The notes below the pieces were generated by a model that did not search any database, had not been told where the DNA came from, and was given only the letters and a program-made list of their open reading frames with translations. Shown in pieces: positions 44,788 to 52,758 of a stretch of 64,000 nt of DNA. The DNA comes from Piscinibacter sp943370595 (GTDB taxonomy: Bacteria > Pseudomonadota > Gammaproteobacteria > Burkholderiales > Burkholderiaceae_C). Every line of letters starts with the position of its first letter. Within the stretch, counting starts at the first letter, position 1. The stretch spans positions 1 to 64,000 of the forward strand of contig CALRRO020000008.1 in NCBI GenBank assembly GCA_943370595.1. Reading direction: 5' to 3'. The position numbers were made by a program, and so were the translations under genes.

Positions 44788-44793
44788 CGGTGG
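44788..44793. repeat. Right 6-bp island boundary repeat (CGGTGG)
   Basis: CGGTGG, identical to 35318-35323. The rarA 5' fragment reads GCC ACC ACC up to this point and then runs into island sequence (GTT CTT TAG), which adds Val-Leu and a stop. Confidence 0.85.
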
Positions 44794-45235
44794 TGGCGCC
44801 GATGAAGGTGAACAGGCCCGACTCGACATGCGGCAGGAAGGCGTCCTGCTGGCTCTTGTTGAAGCGGTGCACTTCGTCGACGAAGACCACGGTGCGGCGG
44901 CCCTGTGCCTGCACGGCCTGGGCGCGCTCGACGGCCTCGCGGATGTCCTTCACCCCACCGAGCACCGCCGAGATGGCGATGAACTGCGCGTCGAAGGCGC
45001 CGGCCACCAACCGCGCCAGCGTGGTCTTGCCGACCCCCGGCGGGCCCCACAGGATCATCGAGTGCAGGCGGCCCGACTCGAAGGCCACGCGCAGCGGCTT
45101 GCCCGGCCCCAGCAGGTGCTGCTGGCCGATCACTTCGGAGAGCGTGGCCGGCCGCAGCCGCTCGGCCAGCGGCGCGCCGGCCGGCATCGTCGCGGGGGGC
45201 GCCGGGGGATCCAGCGGGAGCTCGAGCGAAGACAT
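44788..45235 (-). pseudogene. rarA: Chromosomal rarA, 5' part (residues 1-149), truncated by the island
   Basis: N-terminal part of the host RarA with its own start and upstream region. It contains the whole Walker A (GPPGVGKTT, 64-72) and Walker B (DEVHRFNKSQQDA, from residue 120) but ends at FTFIGATT, where the island begins; the frame reads two more codons and stops at 44780. If made, the product is a 151-residue ATPase fragment lacking sensor 1, the lid and the oligomerisation domain. The rest of the gene is at 34437-35323. Confidence 0.93.
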
Positions 45236-45315
45236 GCGCGGATTGTCGCAGCCGCTGCCCCGCTCAAGTTCCGGCGCGAAGTGACGATGCCACGGACGTC
45301 ACCCGCGAACCGACC

Positions 45316-45657
45316 GTGAAAGAACCGCCGTCCCCGACTGCTTCACAACGCCACGAACTCGATGCCGTGTCGACGCTTGCATCGCTCGCCGCGGCGCTGG
45401 CCGCCCTCGAGCCGGCGCTGGAGCGGCTGCGTGGCGACGCCGCCACGATGGAACGCGCCCGGCGCGCCGCCGCGCATCTGAGCGCGGAGGCCGAGCGTAT
45501 CGTCGCGCTGCTGGCGACGCCGCCGGCGGCTGCGCCGTGGCATGGGCAGGAGCGGCGCAGTCCGAACCGGGCCACGAACATCGCCCGGTTGCCGGAGCGT
45601 GCCGACCCGCCACCGGACGATCACCCTGCCCGGGCGCAAGACTGGGAGCCGTTCTGA
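45316..45657 (+). CDS. Short Ala-rich protein of unknown function
   Basis: 113 residues from a GTG start. Residues about 15-67 are Ala/Leu/Arg/Glu-rich and probably helical (LASLAAALAALEPALERLRGDAATMERARRAAAHLSAEAERIVALLA); the C-terminal third is Pro/Arg-rich and disordered. No family recognised. It is divergent from the host rarA start. Coding status rests on the long amphipathic stretch and on filling an otherwise empty gap; it is moderate. Confidence 0.45.
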   Translation: MKEPPSPTASQRHELDAVSTLASLAAALAALEPALERLRGDAATMERARRAAAHLSAEAERIVALLATPPAAAPWHGQERRSPNRATNIARLPERADPPPDDHPARAQDWEPF

Positions 45658-45700
45658 GACCGGCGTGCGCACTGCGACAACACCCGACGGAGACATGACG

Positions 45701-46387
45701 ATGACCCGATTCCCCCTGCTCGCCGCTTCGATGCTCGCCCTGGTCGGCTCGGCCCACGCCGGCCGGCCGCTGGCCACCGAAGACGCCGATGTTCTCGAAC
45801 GTGGCCAATGCGAAGCCGAGGGCTTCGTGGCCCGCATCTCGACGCGCGGCGAACCTTCCGTTCGAGGCTGGACGCTGCAGGGCAGCTGCGGCATCGGTGC
45901 AGCCACTCAGCTTGCGCTGGCCACCAGCCGCGCGCGCAGCGACGGCGTGAGCGGCAGCGGCCTGCTGTTCGGCGGCAAGACCGGCATCCTGCCGCGCGAA
46001 GGCGACGGTGTCGGCCTCACGCTCGCCTGGGGCGTGGTCGGCGAGAAGCCGCCCGGCGGATCGATGGAACACGAACTCACCTACCTCAACCTCGCCGCCA
46101 CGCGCGAGCTGTCACCCGGCTGGACCGGCCACGCCAACCTGGGCTGGGTGCACAGCGAAAGCGCGAAGGCGAGCAGCACGACCTGGAACCTCGCGATCGA
46201 AAAATCGCTCGGCAACGGCATCGACCTGATGGGCGAGGTCTACGGCGACGACCGCAGCGACGAGTGGCTGGGCCTGGGGGTGCGCTGGGCGGCCTCCGAC
46301 AAGCTCAGCCTCAATGCCTCCTGGGCCACGCTCAACGCCACACCGCGCGCGCGGCTGTGGACGGTCGGCTTCAAGGTCGCGTTCTGA
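45701..46387 (+). CDS. Outer-membrane-barrel-like exported protein
   Basis: 228 residues with a signal peptide (MTRFPLLAASMLALVGSAHA). The mature protein has alternating amphipathic strands (LTYLNLAATRELSPGWTGHANLGWVHS, WNLAIEKSLGNGIDLMGEVYGDD, LGLGVRWAASDKLSLNASWA) and ends in Val-Ala-Phe, the C-terminal aromatic signal of beta-barrel outer-membrane proteins. The N-terminal RPLATEDADVLERGQCEAE segment recurs in uncharacterised proteobacterial proteins. Function unknown. Start 45701 has GGAG at a good spacing; ATG 45695 is an alternative. Confidence 0.72.
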   Translation: MTRFPLLAASMLALVGSAHAGRPLATEDADVLERGQCEAEGFVARISTRGEPSVRGWTLQGSCGIGAATQLALATSRARSDGVSGSGLLFGGKTGILPREGDGVGLTLAWGVVGEKPPGGSMEHELTYLNLAATRELSPGWTGHANLGWVHSESAKASSTTWNLAIEKSLGNGIDLMGEVYGDDRSDEWLGLGVRWAASDKLSLNASWATLNATPRARLWTVGFKVAF

Positions 46388-46396
46388 GCGACGGCC

Positions 46397-47011
46397 TCAC
46401 TGCTCGACCACATCCGCGCCCTTGGGGGCGACGAACTTGAAGGCATCGGCCGCGGTCGGCGCGTTGGGCTTGAACTGGCTGAACTGCAGCAGCGAGCGCT
46501 GGCCGAAACTGTCGACGATCTCGACCGCAGCCAGCTCCTTGCCGCGGAAACCCACCTTCAGTGAATCGAAGGCGCTCTCCTTTGCCTTGGGCTTCGCAGC
46601 GGCCCATTCCAGCCCGTCGGCCGCAGGCAAGGGCGACAACTCGAAGTCCTTCTCGAGGTTGCCACCGGCCAGCAGCGCGGCCGGTGTCGCGCCGATCGCG
46701 CTCGACAGCTTGCGCGAGCTGACCTGGTTCAGGTCGGCGTCGTAGATCCACACCTTCTGACCGTCGGCGACGATGACCTGCTCGAAGGGCTTCGTGTAGA
46801 CGAAGCGGAAGCGGTTCGGCCGCGCGAACTCGAAGCTGCCGCTGCTGGTCTTCTTCTTGGCACCGTCGGGCGACGTGACGGTCTGGCTGAACTGCGCCTT
46901 GCCGGTCTTCACCTCGCGCACGAACTCACGCAGGCTGTCCACCGCATCGGCGGCCTGTGCCGAGAAGGCCGCACTGCAAAGCGCCAGCAACACCGGGTAA
47001 CGGAAGTTCAT
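46397..47011 (-). CDS. lolA: Outer-membrane lipoprotein chaperone LolA
   Basis: 204-residue periplasmic carrier that takes lipoproteins from LolCDE to LolB. Signal peptide MNFRYPVLLALCSAAFSAQA, then the LolA fold: FVREVKTGKAQFSQTVT, SSGSFEFARPNRFRFVYTKPFEQVIVADGQKVWIYDADLNQVSSRKL. Slightly longer than the E. coli mature protein but full. Its start overlaps the ftsK stop (ATGA, 47008-47011), the same ftsK-lolA pairing found in many proteobacteria. Confidence 0.95.
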   Translation of the reverse strand: MNFRYPVLLALCSAAFSAQAADAVDSLREFVREVKTGKAQFSQTVTSPDGAKKKTSSGSFEFARPNRFRFVYTKPFEQVIVADGQKVWIYDADLNQVSSRKLSSAIGATPAALLAGGNLEKDFELSPLPAADGLEWAAAKPKAKESAFDSLKVGFRGKELAAVEIVDSFGQRSLLQFSQFKPNAPTAADAFKFVAPKGADVVEQ

Positions 47012-49374
47012 GTGTCGCGGTTCGGGACGATGATGTCGCGATTGCCGTTGGTGGACATGGCACTTACGAGCCCGGATTTCTCCATTTGTTCCAGCAGGCG
47101 TGCTGCGCGGTTGTAGCCGATGCGCAGATGGCGCTGCACCAGCGAGATCGAGGCCCGCTTGTGCTGCAGCACGATGGCCACCGCCTGGTCGTACATCGGG
47201 TCGCTCTCGCCGCCGCCGGCGCCGGCCTCGCCGGCCAGCACGTCGCCGCCCTCGCCGTCGAGCGTGCCGCCCTCGAGGATGCCCTCGATGTAGTTCGGCT
47301 CGCCCTGGCTCTTCAGGTACTCGACGACGCGGTGCACTTCCTCGTCGGAGACGAAAGCACCGTGCACACGCACCGGCAGCCCGCCGCCCGGCGTGAGGTA
47401 GAGCATGTCGCCCTGCCCGAGCAGCGCCTCGGCGCCCATCTGGTCGAGGATGGTGCGGCTGTCGATCTTGCTCGACACCTGGAAGGACAGGCGCGTCGGG
47501 ATGTTGGCCTTGATCAGGCCGGTGATCACGTCGACGCTCGGCCGCTGCGTGGCCAGGATCAGGTGAATGCCCGAGGCACGCGCCTTCTGCGCCAGCCGGG
47601 CGATCAGTTCCTCGATCTTCTTGCCGACCACCATCATCAGGTCGGCCAGCTCGTCGATGACGACGACGATGTAGGGCAGCCGGTCCAGCGGTTCCGGTTC
47701 CTCCGGCGTCAGGCTGAACGGGTTGGGGATCTTCTCGCCGCGCTCGGCGGCGTCGGCGATCTTCTTGTTGTAGCCCGACAGGTTGCGCACACCCATCTTG
47801 CTCATCAGCTTGTAGCGGCGCTCCATCTCGCCGACACACCAGTTCAACGCGTTGGCCGCCTGCTTCATGTCGGTGACCACCGGCGCGAGCAGGTGCGGGA
47901 TGCCCTCGTACATGCTCATCTCGAGCATCTTCGGGTCGATCAGGATCAGGCGGACGTCGCGCGCTTCGGCCTTGTAGAGCAGCGACAGGATCATCGCGTT
48001 GATGCCCACCGACTTGCCCGAACCCGTGGTACCGGCCACCAGGCAGTGCGGCATCTTCGCCAGGTCGGCGACCATCGCGTTGCCGACGATGTCCTTGCCC
48101 AGACCCATGGTCAGCTGGGAGGACGCGTCGTTGTAGACCTGCGAGCCGAGGATCTCGGACAGGCGGATCATCTGCCGCTTGGCGTTGGGCAGCTCCAGCG
48201 CCATGGTCGTCTTGCCCGGAATGGTCTCGACGACGCGGATGCTGACCAGCGACAGCGAGCGCGCCAGGTCCTTCGCGAGGTTGACCACCTGCGCACCCTT
48301 CACGCCGGTGGCCGGCTCGACCTCGTAGCGCGTGATCACCGGGCCGGGCGAGGCCGCGACCACACGCACCTCGACGCCGAAGTCCTTCAGCTTCTTCTCG
48401 ATCAGCCGCGAGGTCATCTCGAGCGTCTCGGGCGTGACCGACTCCTGCCGGCTGCCCGGCGCCGCGTCGAGCAGGTCGACCTGCGGCAGCTTGGTGTCGG
48501 CCAGTTCGACGAACAGCGGCTTCTGCCGTTCCTTGGCGACGCGCGCGGACTTCGGCAGTTCGGCCACCGGCTCCTCGATGACGATCGGGATGTGCTCCTC
48601 GTGCAACTGGTGCTCGACCTCGACCACCTCCTCGCGCTCGCGCAACGCGCGCTCGCCGAGGCGGATGTCCTCGGCACGCTCGACGGCCTGCGCACGCTTC
48701 TCGCGGAAGGACTCCAGCCAGGTGCCGATGGCCTCGGCCACGCGCAGCCAGGAGAACTGCAGCGCCATGCCGATGCCGGCCACGAGCACGGCGATCCACA
48801 GCACGCCCGAGCCGGCGAAGCCGACCAGCTTCTGGCTGGCCGGGCCGAGCAGGTAGCCCAGCACGCCGCCGGCATGGCCGCCGGCCACGCGGGCCTCGAA
48901 CTGGTACAGGCGGGTCGACTCGAGGGCGCAGCTCGCCGCCATCAGTGCGACGATGCCGACCCAGAACAGCCAGGCCGGCGGCTCGTGCGGATCGGCCGGC
49001 GGCGAGCCGGCCTGTTCGCTGCGCAGCACGCGCGCCAGTGCGCCGAGCCAGACACGCGCGCCGATCAGCAGCAGCCACCAGGCCGAGAAGCCGAACAGGA
49101 AGTACAGGCCGTCGGAGAACAGCGCGCCGAGCACGCCGGCCTTGTTGAGCGCCTGCTCGACGCTCCCTGAGGTCGTGAAAGCCGGGTCGGCCGGGTTGTG
49201 CGTGGCCAGCGCGATCAGCGCCAGCAGCCACAGCACGCCGCCGAATCCAAGCACCAGCCGCGCACGCCAGCGCGGCACCACGGCCTGCGCGGAGGCCTCG
49301 CGCGATGAACGGCCGCCCGCAGCGGCCTGACTGGCGCCGCCGTCGGCACGCAGCGATCCGAGAGGAAAGGTCAT
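47008..49374 (-). CDS. ftsK: DNA translocase FtsK
   Basis: 788-residue divisome-linked DNA pump that helps segregate chromosome ends and activates XerCD at dif. Four hydrophobic segments in the first ~170 residues, a short Glu-rich linker, then the motor: alpha/beta domains, Walker A GTTGSGKS (about 440), Walker B VVVIDELADLMM and LILATQRPSVDVITGLIKANIPTRLSFQV, and the winged-helix gamma domain (ISLVQRHLRIGYNRAARLLEQMEKSGLVS) that reads KOPS sites. Start at 49374 with AGAGGAAAGG upstream. Confidence 0.96.
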   Translation of the reverse strand: MTFPLGSLRADGGASQAAAGGRSSREASAQAVVPRWRARLVLGFGGVLWLLALIALATHNPADPAFTTSGSVEQALNKAGVLGALFSDGLYFLFGFSAWWLLLIGARVWLGALARVLRSEQAGSPPADPHEPPAWLFWVGIVALMAASCALESTRLYQFEARVAGGHAGGVLGYLLGPASQKLVGFAGSGVLWIAVLVAGIGMALQFSWLRVAEAIGTWLESFREKRAQAVERAEDIRLGERALREREEVVEVEHQLHEEHIPIVIEEPVAELPKSARVAKERQKPLFVELADTKLPQVDLLDAAPGSRQESVTPETLEMTSRLIEKKLKDFGVEVRVVAASPGPVITRYEVEPATGVKGAQVVNLAKDLARSLSLVSIRVVETIPGKTTMALELPNAKRQMIRLSEILGSQVYNDASSQLTMGLGKDIVGNAMVADLAKMPHCLVAGTTGSGKSVGINAMILSLLYKAEARDVRLILIDPKMLEMSMYEGIPHLLAPVVTDMKQAANALNWCVGEMERRYKLMSKMGVRNLSGYNKKIADAAERGEKIPNPFSLTPEEPEPLDRLPYIVVVIDELADLMMVVGKKIEELIARLAQKARASGIHLILATQRPSVDVITGLIKANIPTRLSFQVSSKIDSRTILDQMGAEALLGQGDMLYLTPGGGLPVRVHGAFVSDEEVHRVVEYLKSQGEPNYIEGILEGGTLDGEGGDVLAGEAGAGGGESDPMYDQAVAIVLQHKRASISLVQRHLRIGYNRAARLLEQMEKSGLVSAMSTNGNRDIIVPNRDT

Positions 49375-49447
49375 GCGTGCGATTGTGGCCGAAGCCTCCG
49401 CGGCGCTTGTATCCGCTCGCAGCCGGGCGGAGAGAGAATTCCCGGCC

Positions 49448-50635
49448 ATGCGAATCCCTGCACTGCTGATCGCGCTGCTGGCCCTGCCGGCGGCCGCCCA
49501 TGCCATCCAGACCTGCGAGCTCAATGGCGAGCACGTCAACCCGGCCAACGGCCACACCACCGCCGGCAAGACCGGCCTGATGCGCTGCAAGGACGCCGAC
49601 AGCGGTGTGCTGCAGCGCGAGCAGGAGTGGCGCGACGGCAAATCCATGGGCCTGGTGCGCTTCTACAAGAACGGCGTGCTCGAACAGGAGTACAGCACCA
49701 ACGAGCGCGGCAACCGCGACGGCGTGGCGCGCACCTTTGCGGCCACGCCGGGCGCGAAGAACCCGCTGCTGCGCGAGGAGACGATGCGCAACGGCACGAC
49801 GATCGGCCTGGCCCGCAGCTGGTACGCCAGCGGCACCCTGCGGCGCGCGACCTTCCACGGCGACGACGGGCGCGAGCAGGCCACGGCCGAGTTCAACGAG
49901 CAGGGCCAGCTGAGCGATCTGCGCTGCGCACCGAAGGCGCTGCTCGCACCGGCCGCCGACGACGCCGCCTGGTGCGGTCACCAGAGCCGTGCGTCCACCG
50001 TCTCGCTGTTCAGCAGCAAGGGCGAACTGGCCGGCAAGCGGACTTTCGAGCGCGGCGAGCTGCTCAAGCGCGAATCGTTCTGGGACAGCGGCAAGCCGCG
50101 CGAGCAGGCAGAGATCACGTCGCAGGGCGGCGTCGAGCGCAGCTTCGCGAACGACGGCAGCAAGCGCCGCGAGACGCAGTGGATCTGGCAGGCCAGCAGC
50201 AGCGACGCTGCGCGCCGGCGCATCACCACGCTGGAGCAGGAGTTCCACGAAAGCGGCACGCTGGTGCGCGAGCGGCGCTGGACGCCGGCCGAGCGCGGCG
50301 CCGAGCTGAGCAGCGAGAAGCAGTGGTACCTCAACGGCCAGCCGCGCGAGGCCAGCGAGTTCATCAGCGAAGGCGGCAGGCGGCTGCGCAGCGACACCAG
50401 CTTCCACGACACCGGCAAGCCGGCGTTCGAAAGCACCTGGCTGCTCGAGGGGCGCTACGAGCGGCAGGCGCTGGGCGTGCACCGCAGCTTCGACGAGGCG
50501 GGCCGGCTGCGCAGCGAGCGTCACCACGACGAACGCGGCCGGGTGACGCGTGAACGTGAACTCGACGCGGCCGGACAGGTCACACGCGACGACGCCGTCT
50601 TCGAGGACGGCTCGCGCAAGGCCTTCTCTCGCTGA
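49448..50635 (+). CDS. Exported YwqK/MORN-repeat-like protein
   Basis: 395 residues with a signal peptide (MRIPALLIALLALPAAAHA) and many repeats of about 20-25 residues of the form E.xFxxSGxLxxERxW / NGQPREASEF, as in the MORN-like repeats of the YwqK family (often named 'toxin-antitoxin YwqK antitoxin' without evidence here). The mature N-terminus has three cysteines (TCEL, RCKD, later RCAP/WCGH), suggesting disulfides. Probably a periplasmic or surface beta-meander protein; no partner toxin gene is seen. Confidence 0.78.
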   Translation: MRIPALLIALLALPAAAHAIQTCELNGEHVNPANGHTTAGKTGLMRCKDADSGVLQREQEWRDGKSMGLVRFYKNGVLEQEYSTNERGNRDGVARTFAATPGAKNPLLREETMRNGTTIGLARSWYASGTLRRATFHGDDGREQATAEFNEQGQLSDLRCAPKALLAPAADDAAWCGHQSRASTVSLFSSKGELAGKRTFERGELLKRESFWDSGKPREQAEITSQGGVERSFANDGSKRRETQWIWQASSSDAARRRITTLEQEFHESGTLVRERRWTPAERGAELSSEKQWYLNGQPREASEFISEGGRRLRSDTSFHDTGKPAFESTWLLEGRYERQALGVHRSFDEAGRLRSERHHDERGRVTRERELDAAGQVTRDDAVFEDGSRKAFSR

Positions 50636-50661
50636 CTCTTACGCAACCTTCCGGAGCCTCC

Positions 50662-51288
50662 ATGCCCACCCACCGCCGCCCGACCCGCCGTCTGATGCTC
50701 GCTGCCGCCGTCGCCGTCGCTGCACCGGCGGTGTGGCGCAGCGCTCTGGCGCAGGGCCGGCTGCGGCCGACCCCGTCGCAGACCGAGGGGCCGTTCTACC
50801 CCGTCGCGCTGCCGGCTGACAGCGACGGCGACCTGCTCACGCAGGGCGCACGCCGCTATGCCAAGGGCCAGGCCGCGCAACTCGAAGGCACGCTGACCGA
50901 CGTCGATGGCCGTGCGCTGGCTGGCGGCGTTGTCGAGATCTGGCAATGCGACGCCCAGGGCCACTACCACCACCCCGGTGATGGCGGCCGCGCCGACCCG
51001 GACTTCCAGGGCTTCGGTCGCGTCACCGTCGGCACCGACGGCAGCTACCGCTTCCGCACGATGCGCCCGGCGCCCTACAGCGGCCGCACGCCGCACATCC
51101 ACCTGAAGGTGAAACTGGGCAGCCGCGAACTGCTGACCACGCAGGTCTACGTGCAGGGCGACCCGGGCAATGCACGCGACTTCCTCTGGCAGCGGCTGCG
51201 CGCCGAGGACCGCACCGCGCTGACCGTGGCCTTCGAGCCGGGCGGCGAGGCGCTGCGCGCCCGCTTCCCGATCGTCGTGGCAGCGTGA
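50662..51288 (+). CDS. Exported intradiol ring-cleavage dioxygenase-like protein
   Basis: 208 residues with an Arg-rich export signal (RRPTRRLMLAAAVAVAAPAVW; Tat-like). The core is the intradiol dioxygenase fold: SQTEGPFYP (39-47), VVEIWQCDAQGHYHHP with Tyr102, PAPYSGRTPHIHLKV with Tyr139, His145 and His147. These four are the expected non-heme Fe(III) ligands, so it may be an active catechol/protocatechuate-type enzyme acting outside the cytoplasm; the substrate is unknown. The stop overlaps the DUF2891 gene start. Confidence 0.87.
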   Translation: MPTHRRPTRRLMLAAAVAVAAPAVWRSALAQGRLRPTPSQTEGPFYPVALPADSDGDLLTQGARRYAKGQAAQLEGTLTDVDGRALAGGVVEIWQCDAQGHYHHPGDGGRADPDFQGFGRVTVGTDGSYRFRTMRPAPYSGRTPHIHLKVKLGSRELLTTQVYVQGDPGNARDFLWQRLRAEDRTALTVAFEPGGEALRARFPIVVAA

Positions 51289-52280
51289 TGCGGCCGCTGG
51301 CCGCGGACGACGCTGCGCGCTTCGCGACCACCGCGCTGGCAGCGATCGCGCAGCGCTTCCCGCACAAGCTCGACCACCTGATCCTCGACGAACACGACAT
51401 CGCTGCGCCATCGGCGCTGCACCCGGTGTTCGACGGCAGCTACGACTGGCACTCGAGCGTGCACATGCACTGGTCGCTGCTGCGCCTGTTGCGGCGCCAT
51501 CCGGCGCTGCCGCAGCGCGATCGCATCGTGGCGCATTTCGACGCGCGCTTCGTTCCGGCGCACATCGCCGTCGAGCGTGCCTACGCGGCCCACCCGCGGC
51601 GCGGCAGCTTCGAGCGGCCCTATGGCTGGGGCTGGCTGCTGGCGCTGCAGGCCGAGCTGAATGCGCCCGACGTCAGCCTGCCGCAGCGCGCCGCCTGGGC
51701 CGATGCGCTGCGCCCCTTCAGCGCCGACGTGGCCGCGCGGCTGGCCGCCTTCCTCGGCCGCAGCCACTACCCGGTGCGCTCCGGCACGCATGCCAACTCG
51801 GCCTTCGCGATGGGCCTGGCGCTGAGGCTCGGCGACACCACGCTAGACCGCGCCATCGGCGACGCGGCACGGCGCTGGTTCGGCAGCGATCGGGACTACC
51901 CGGCCGCCTACGAGCCCGGCGGCGCCGATTTCCTCTCGCCCGGGCTGGCCGAGGCCCAGCTGATGCAGGCCCAGCTCCGCGAGCACTTCGGCGCCTGGTG
52001 GACCGCCTTCGCGCCGCGCGGCGAGGTGCTCGATCGCTGGCTGCAGCCGGTGCAGGTGGCCGACCGCATCGACCCGCAGCTCGTGCACCTCGACGGCCTG
52101 AACCTGTCGCGCGCCGCGGCGCTGGAGTCGCTCGCAGCGGCGATGGACGCGCCGTCCGCCGCACGCCTGCGCGCCGCGGCGCAGGCCCACCGCGAGGCCG
52201 CCTGGCCGCATGTCTGCGGTGGTGACTTCGCGGCCATGCACTGGCTGGTCAGCTTCGCGCTGCTGTCGCTGGGCGATTGA
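51288..52280 (+). CDS. DUF2891 family protein
   Basis: 330 residues. Contains the DUF2891 pattern HPVFDGSYDWHSSVHMHWSLLRLLR (about 40-64), ERPYGWGWLLALQAEL, and SHYPVRSGTHANSAFAMGLAL, consistent with an alpha/alpha-barrel related to glycoside-binding folds. No signal peptide. Function unknown. ATG at 51288 overlaps the dioxygenase stop (TGATG), so they are translationally coupled; a GTG one codon upstream is possible. Confidence 0.85.
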   Translation: MRPLAADDAARFATTALAAIAQRFPHKLDHLILDEHDIAAPSALHPVFDGSYDWHSSVHMHWSLLRLLRRHPALPQRDRIVAHFDARFVPAHIAVERAYAAHPRRGSFERPYGWGWLLALQAELNAPDVSLPQRAAWADALRPFSADVAARLAAFLGRSHYPVRSGTHANSAFAMGLALRLGDTTLDRAIGDAARRWFGSDRDYPAAYEPGGADFLSPGLAEAQLMQAQLREHFGAWWTAFAPRGEVLDRWLQPVQVADRIDPQLVHLDGLNLSRAAALESLAAAMDAPSAARLRAAAQAHREAAWPHVCGGDFAAMHWLVSFALLSLGD

Positions 52281-52350
52281 GCGATCGAGCGACCCCGAAC
52301 CCGAGCCGCATCAAACGGCGGACCGCCGGCCTGCGCTAGGCTCGCGCACC

Positions 52351-52758
52351 ATGCTCATGCTTCCGCTGCGACTGCGCCCCGGCGACGACCTGCGCGAAGC
52401 ACTGCTCGCCGCCCTGGCGTCGCACGGCCACACCGCCGCGTTCGTGCTCTCGGGCATCGGCAGCCTCGCGCCAGCGCAGCTGCGCCTGGCAGGTGCCGCC
52501 GACGCCACCGTGATCGCAGGCGACACCGAGATTCTCAGCCTGTCGGGCACGCTCGGCAGCGGTGGCGCCCACCTTCACGCCAGCCTGTCGGACGCGCAGG
52601 GCCGGGTGATCGGCGGCCACGTGCTGAGCGGCTGCCGCGTGCGCACCACCGCCGAGGTGCTGCTGGCCGTGCTGCCCGGGTACCGCTTCGAACGGCGCAT
52701 CGACGCCGCCACCGGCTACGCCGAGCTCGACATCGTCAAGGACGAACCCACGCCATGA
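52351..52758 (+). CDS. PPC/DUF296 domain protein
   Basis: 135 residues forming one PPC (plant and prokaryote conserved, DUF296) domain: RLRPGDDLREALLAALASHGHTAAFVLSGIGSLAPAQLRLA, ILSLSGTLGSGGAHLHASLSDAQGRVIGGHVLSGCRVRTTAEVLL. The GGH metal/oligomer motif near the end of the domain is kept. Bacterial members are trimeric and of unknown function; there is no AT-hook, so DNA binding is not indicated. Overlaps the next gene start by 4 bases. Confidence 0.86.
   Translation: MLMLPLRLRPGDDLREALLAALASHGHTAAFVLSGIGSLAPAQLRLAGAADATVIAGDTEILSLSGTLGSGGAHLHASLSDAQGRVIGGHVLSGCRVRTTAEVLLAVLPGYRFERRIDAATGYAELDIVKDEPTP

Larger units (their letters stand above)
35324..44793 (-). mobile_element. Gamma-Mobile-Trio (GMT)-type island inserted in rarA, carrying its own rarA
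   Basis: A 9,470-bp insertion in the chromosomal rarA. Contents, in order of transcription on the minus strand: VPA1267-family protein, RecD2-like helicase, GmtY-type tyrosine recombinase, GmtZ/VPA1269-type integrase, GmtX and a complete rarA. Five of the junctions between these genes are overlaps or gaps of 1-31 bases, so this is one operon. By eye the DNA is less GC-rich and uses more A/T-ending codons than its surroundings. The ends share CTATGTAT-type repeats and loosely matching terminal inverted repeats. The GmtX-Y-Z trio is recognised from family memory; no phage, conjugation or separate defence genes are present, so the replacement rarA is the only obvious cargo. Confidence 0.88.

Noticed and set aside
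34437..45235. Mis-assembly producing two rarA copies
   Set aside because: The two host pieces join in frame with a shared 6-bp core, the block between is one coherent operon with its own end repeats and different base composition, and the second rarA is diverged along its whole length. This is what a genuine insertion looks like; an assembly error would not give the ordered ends.
49448..50635. A toxin-antitoxin system, as suggested by the usual YwqK family name
   Set aside because: The protein is exported and has no partner toxin gene next to it; the name comes from a distant Bacillus locus.
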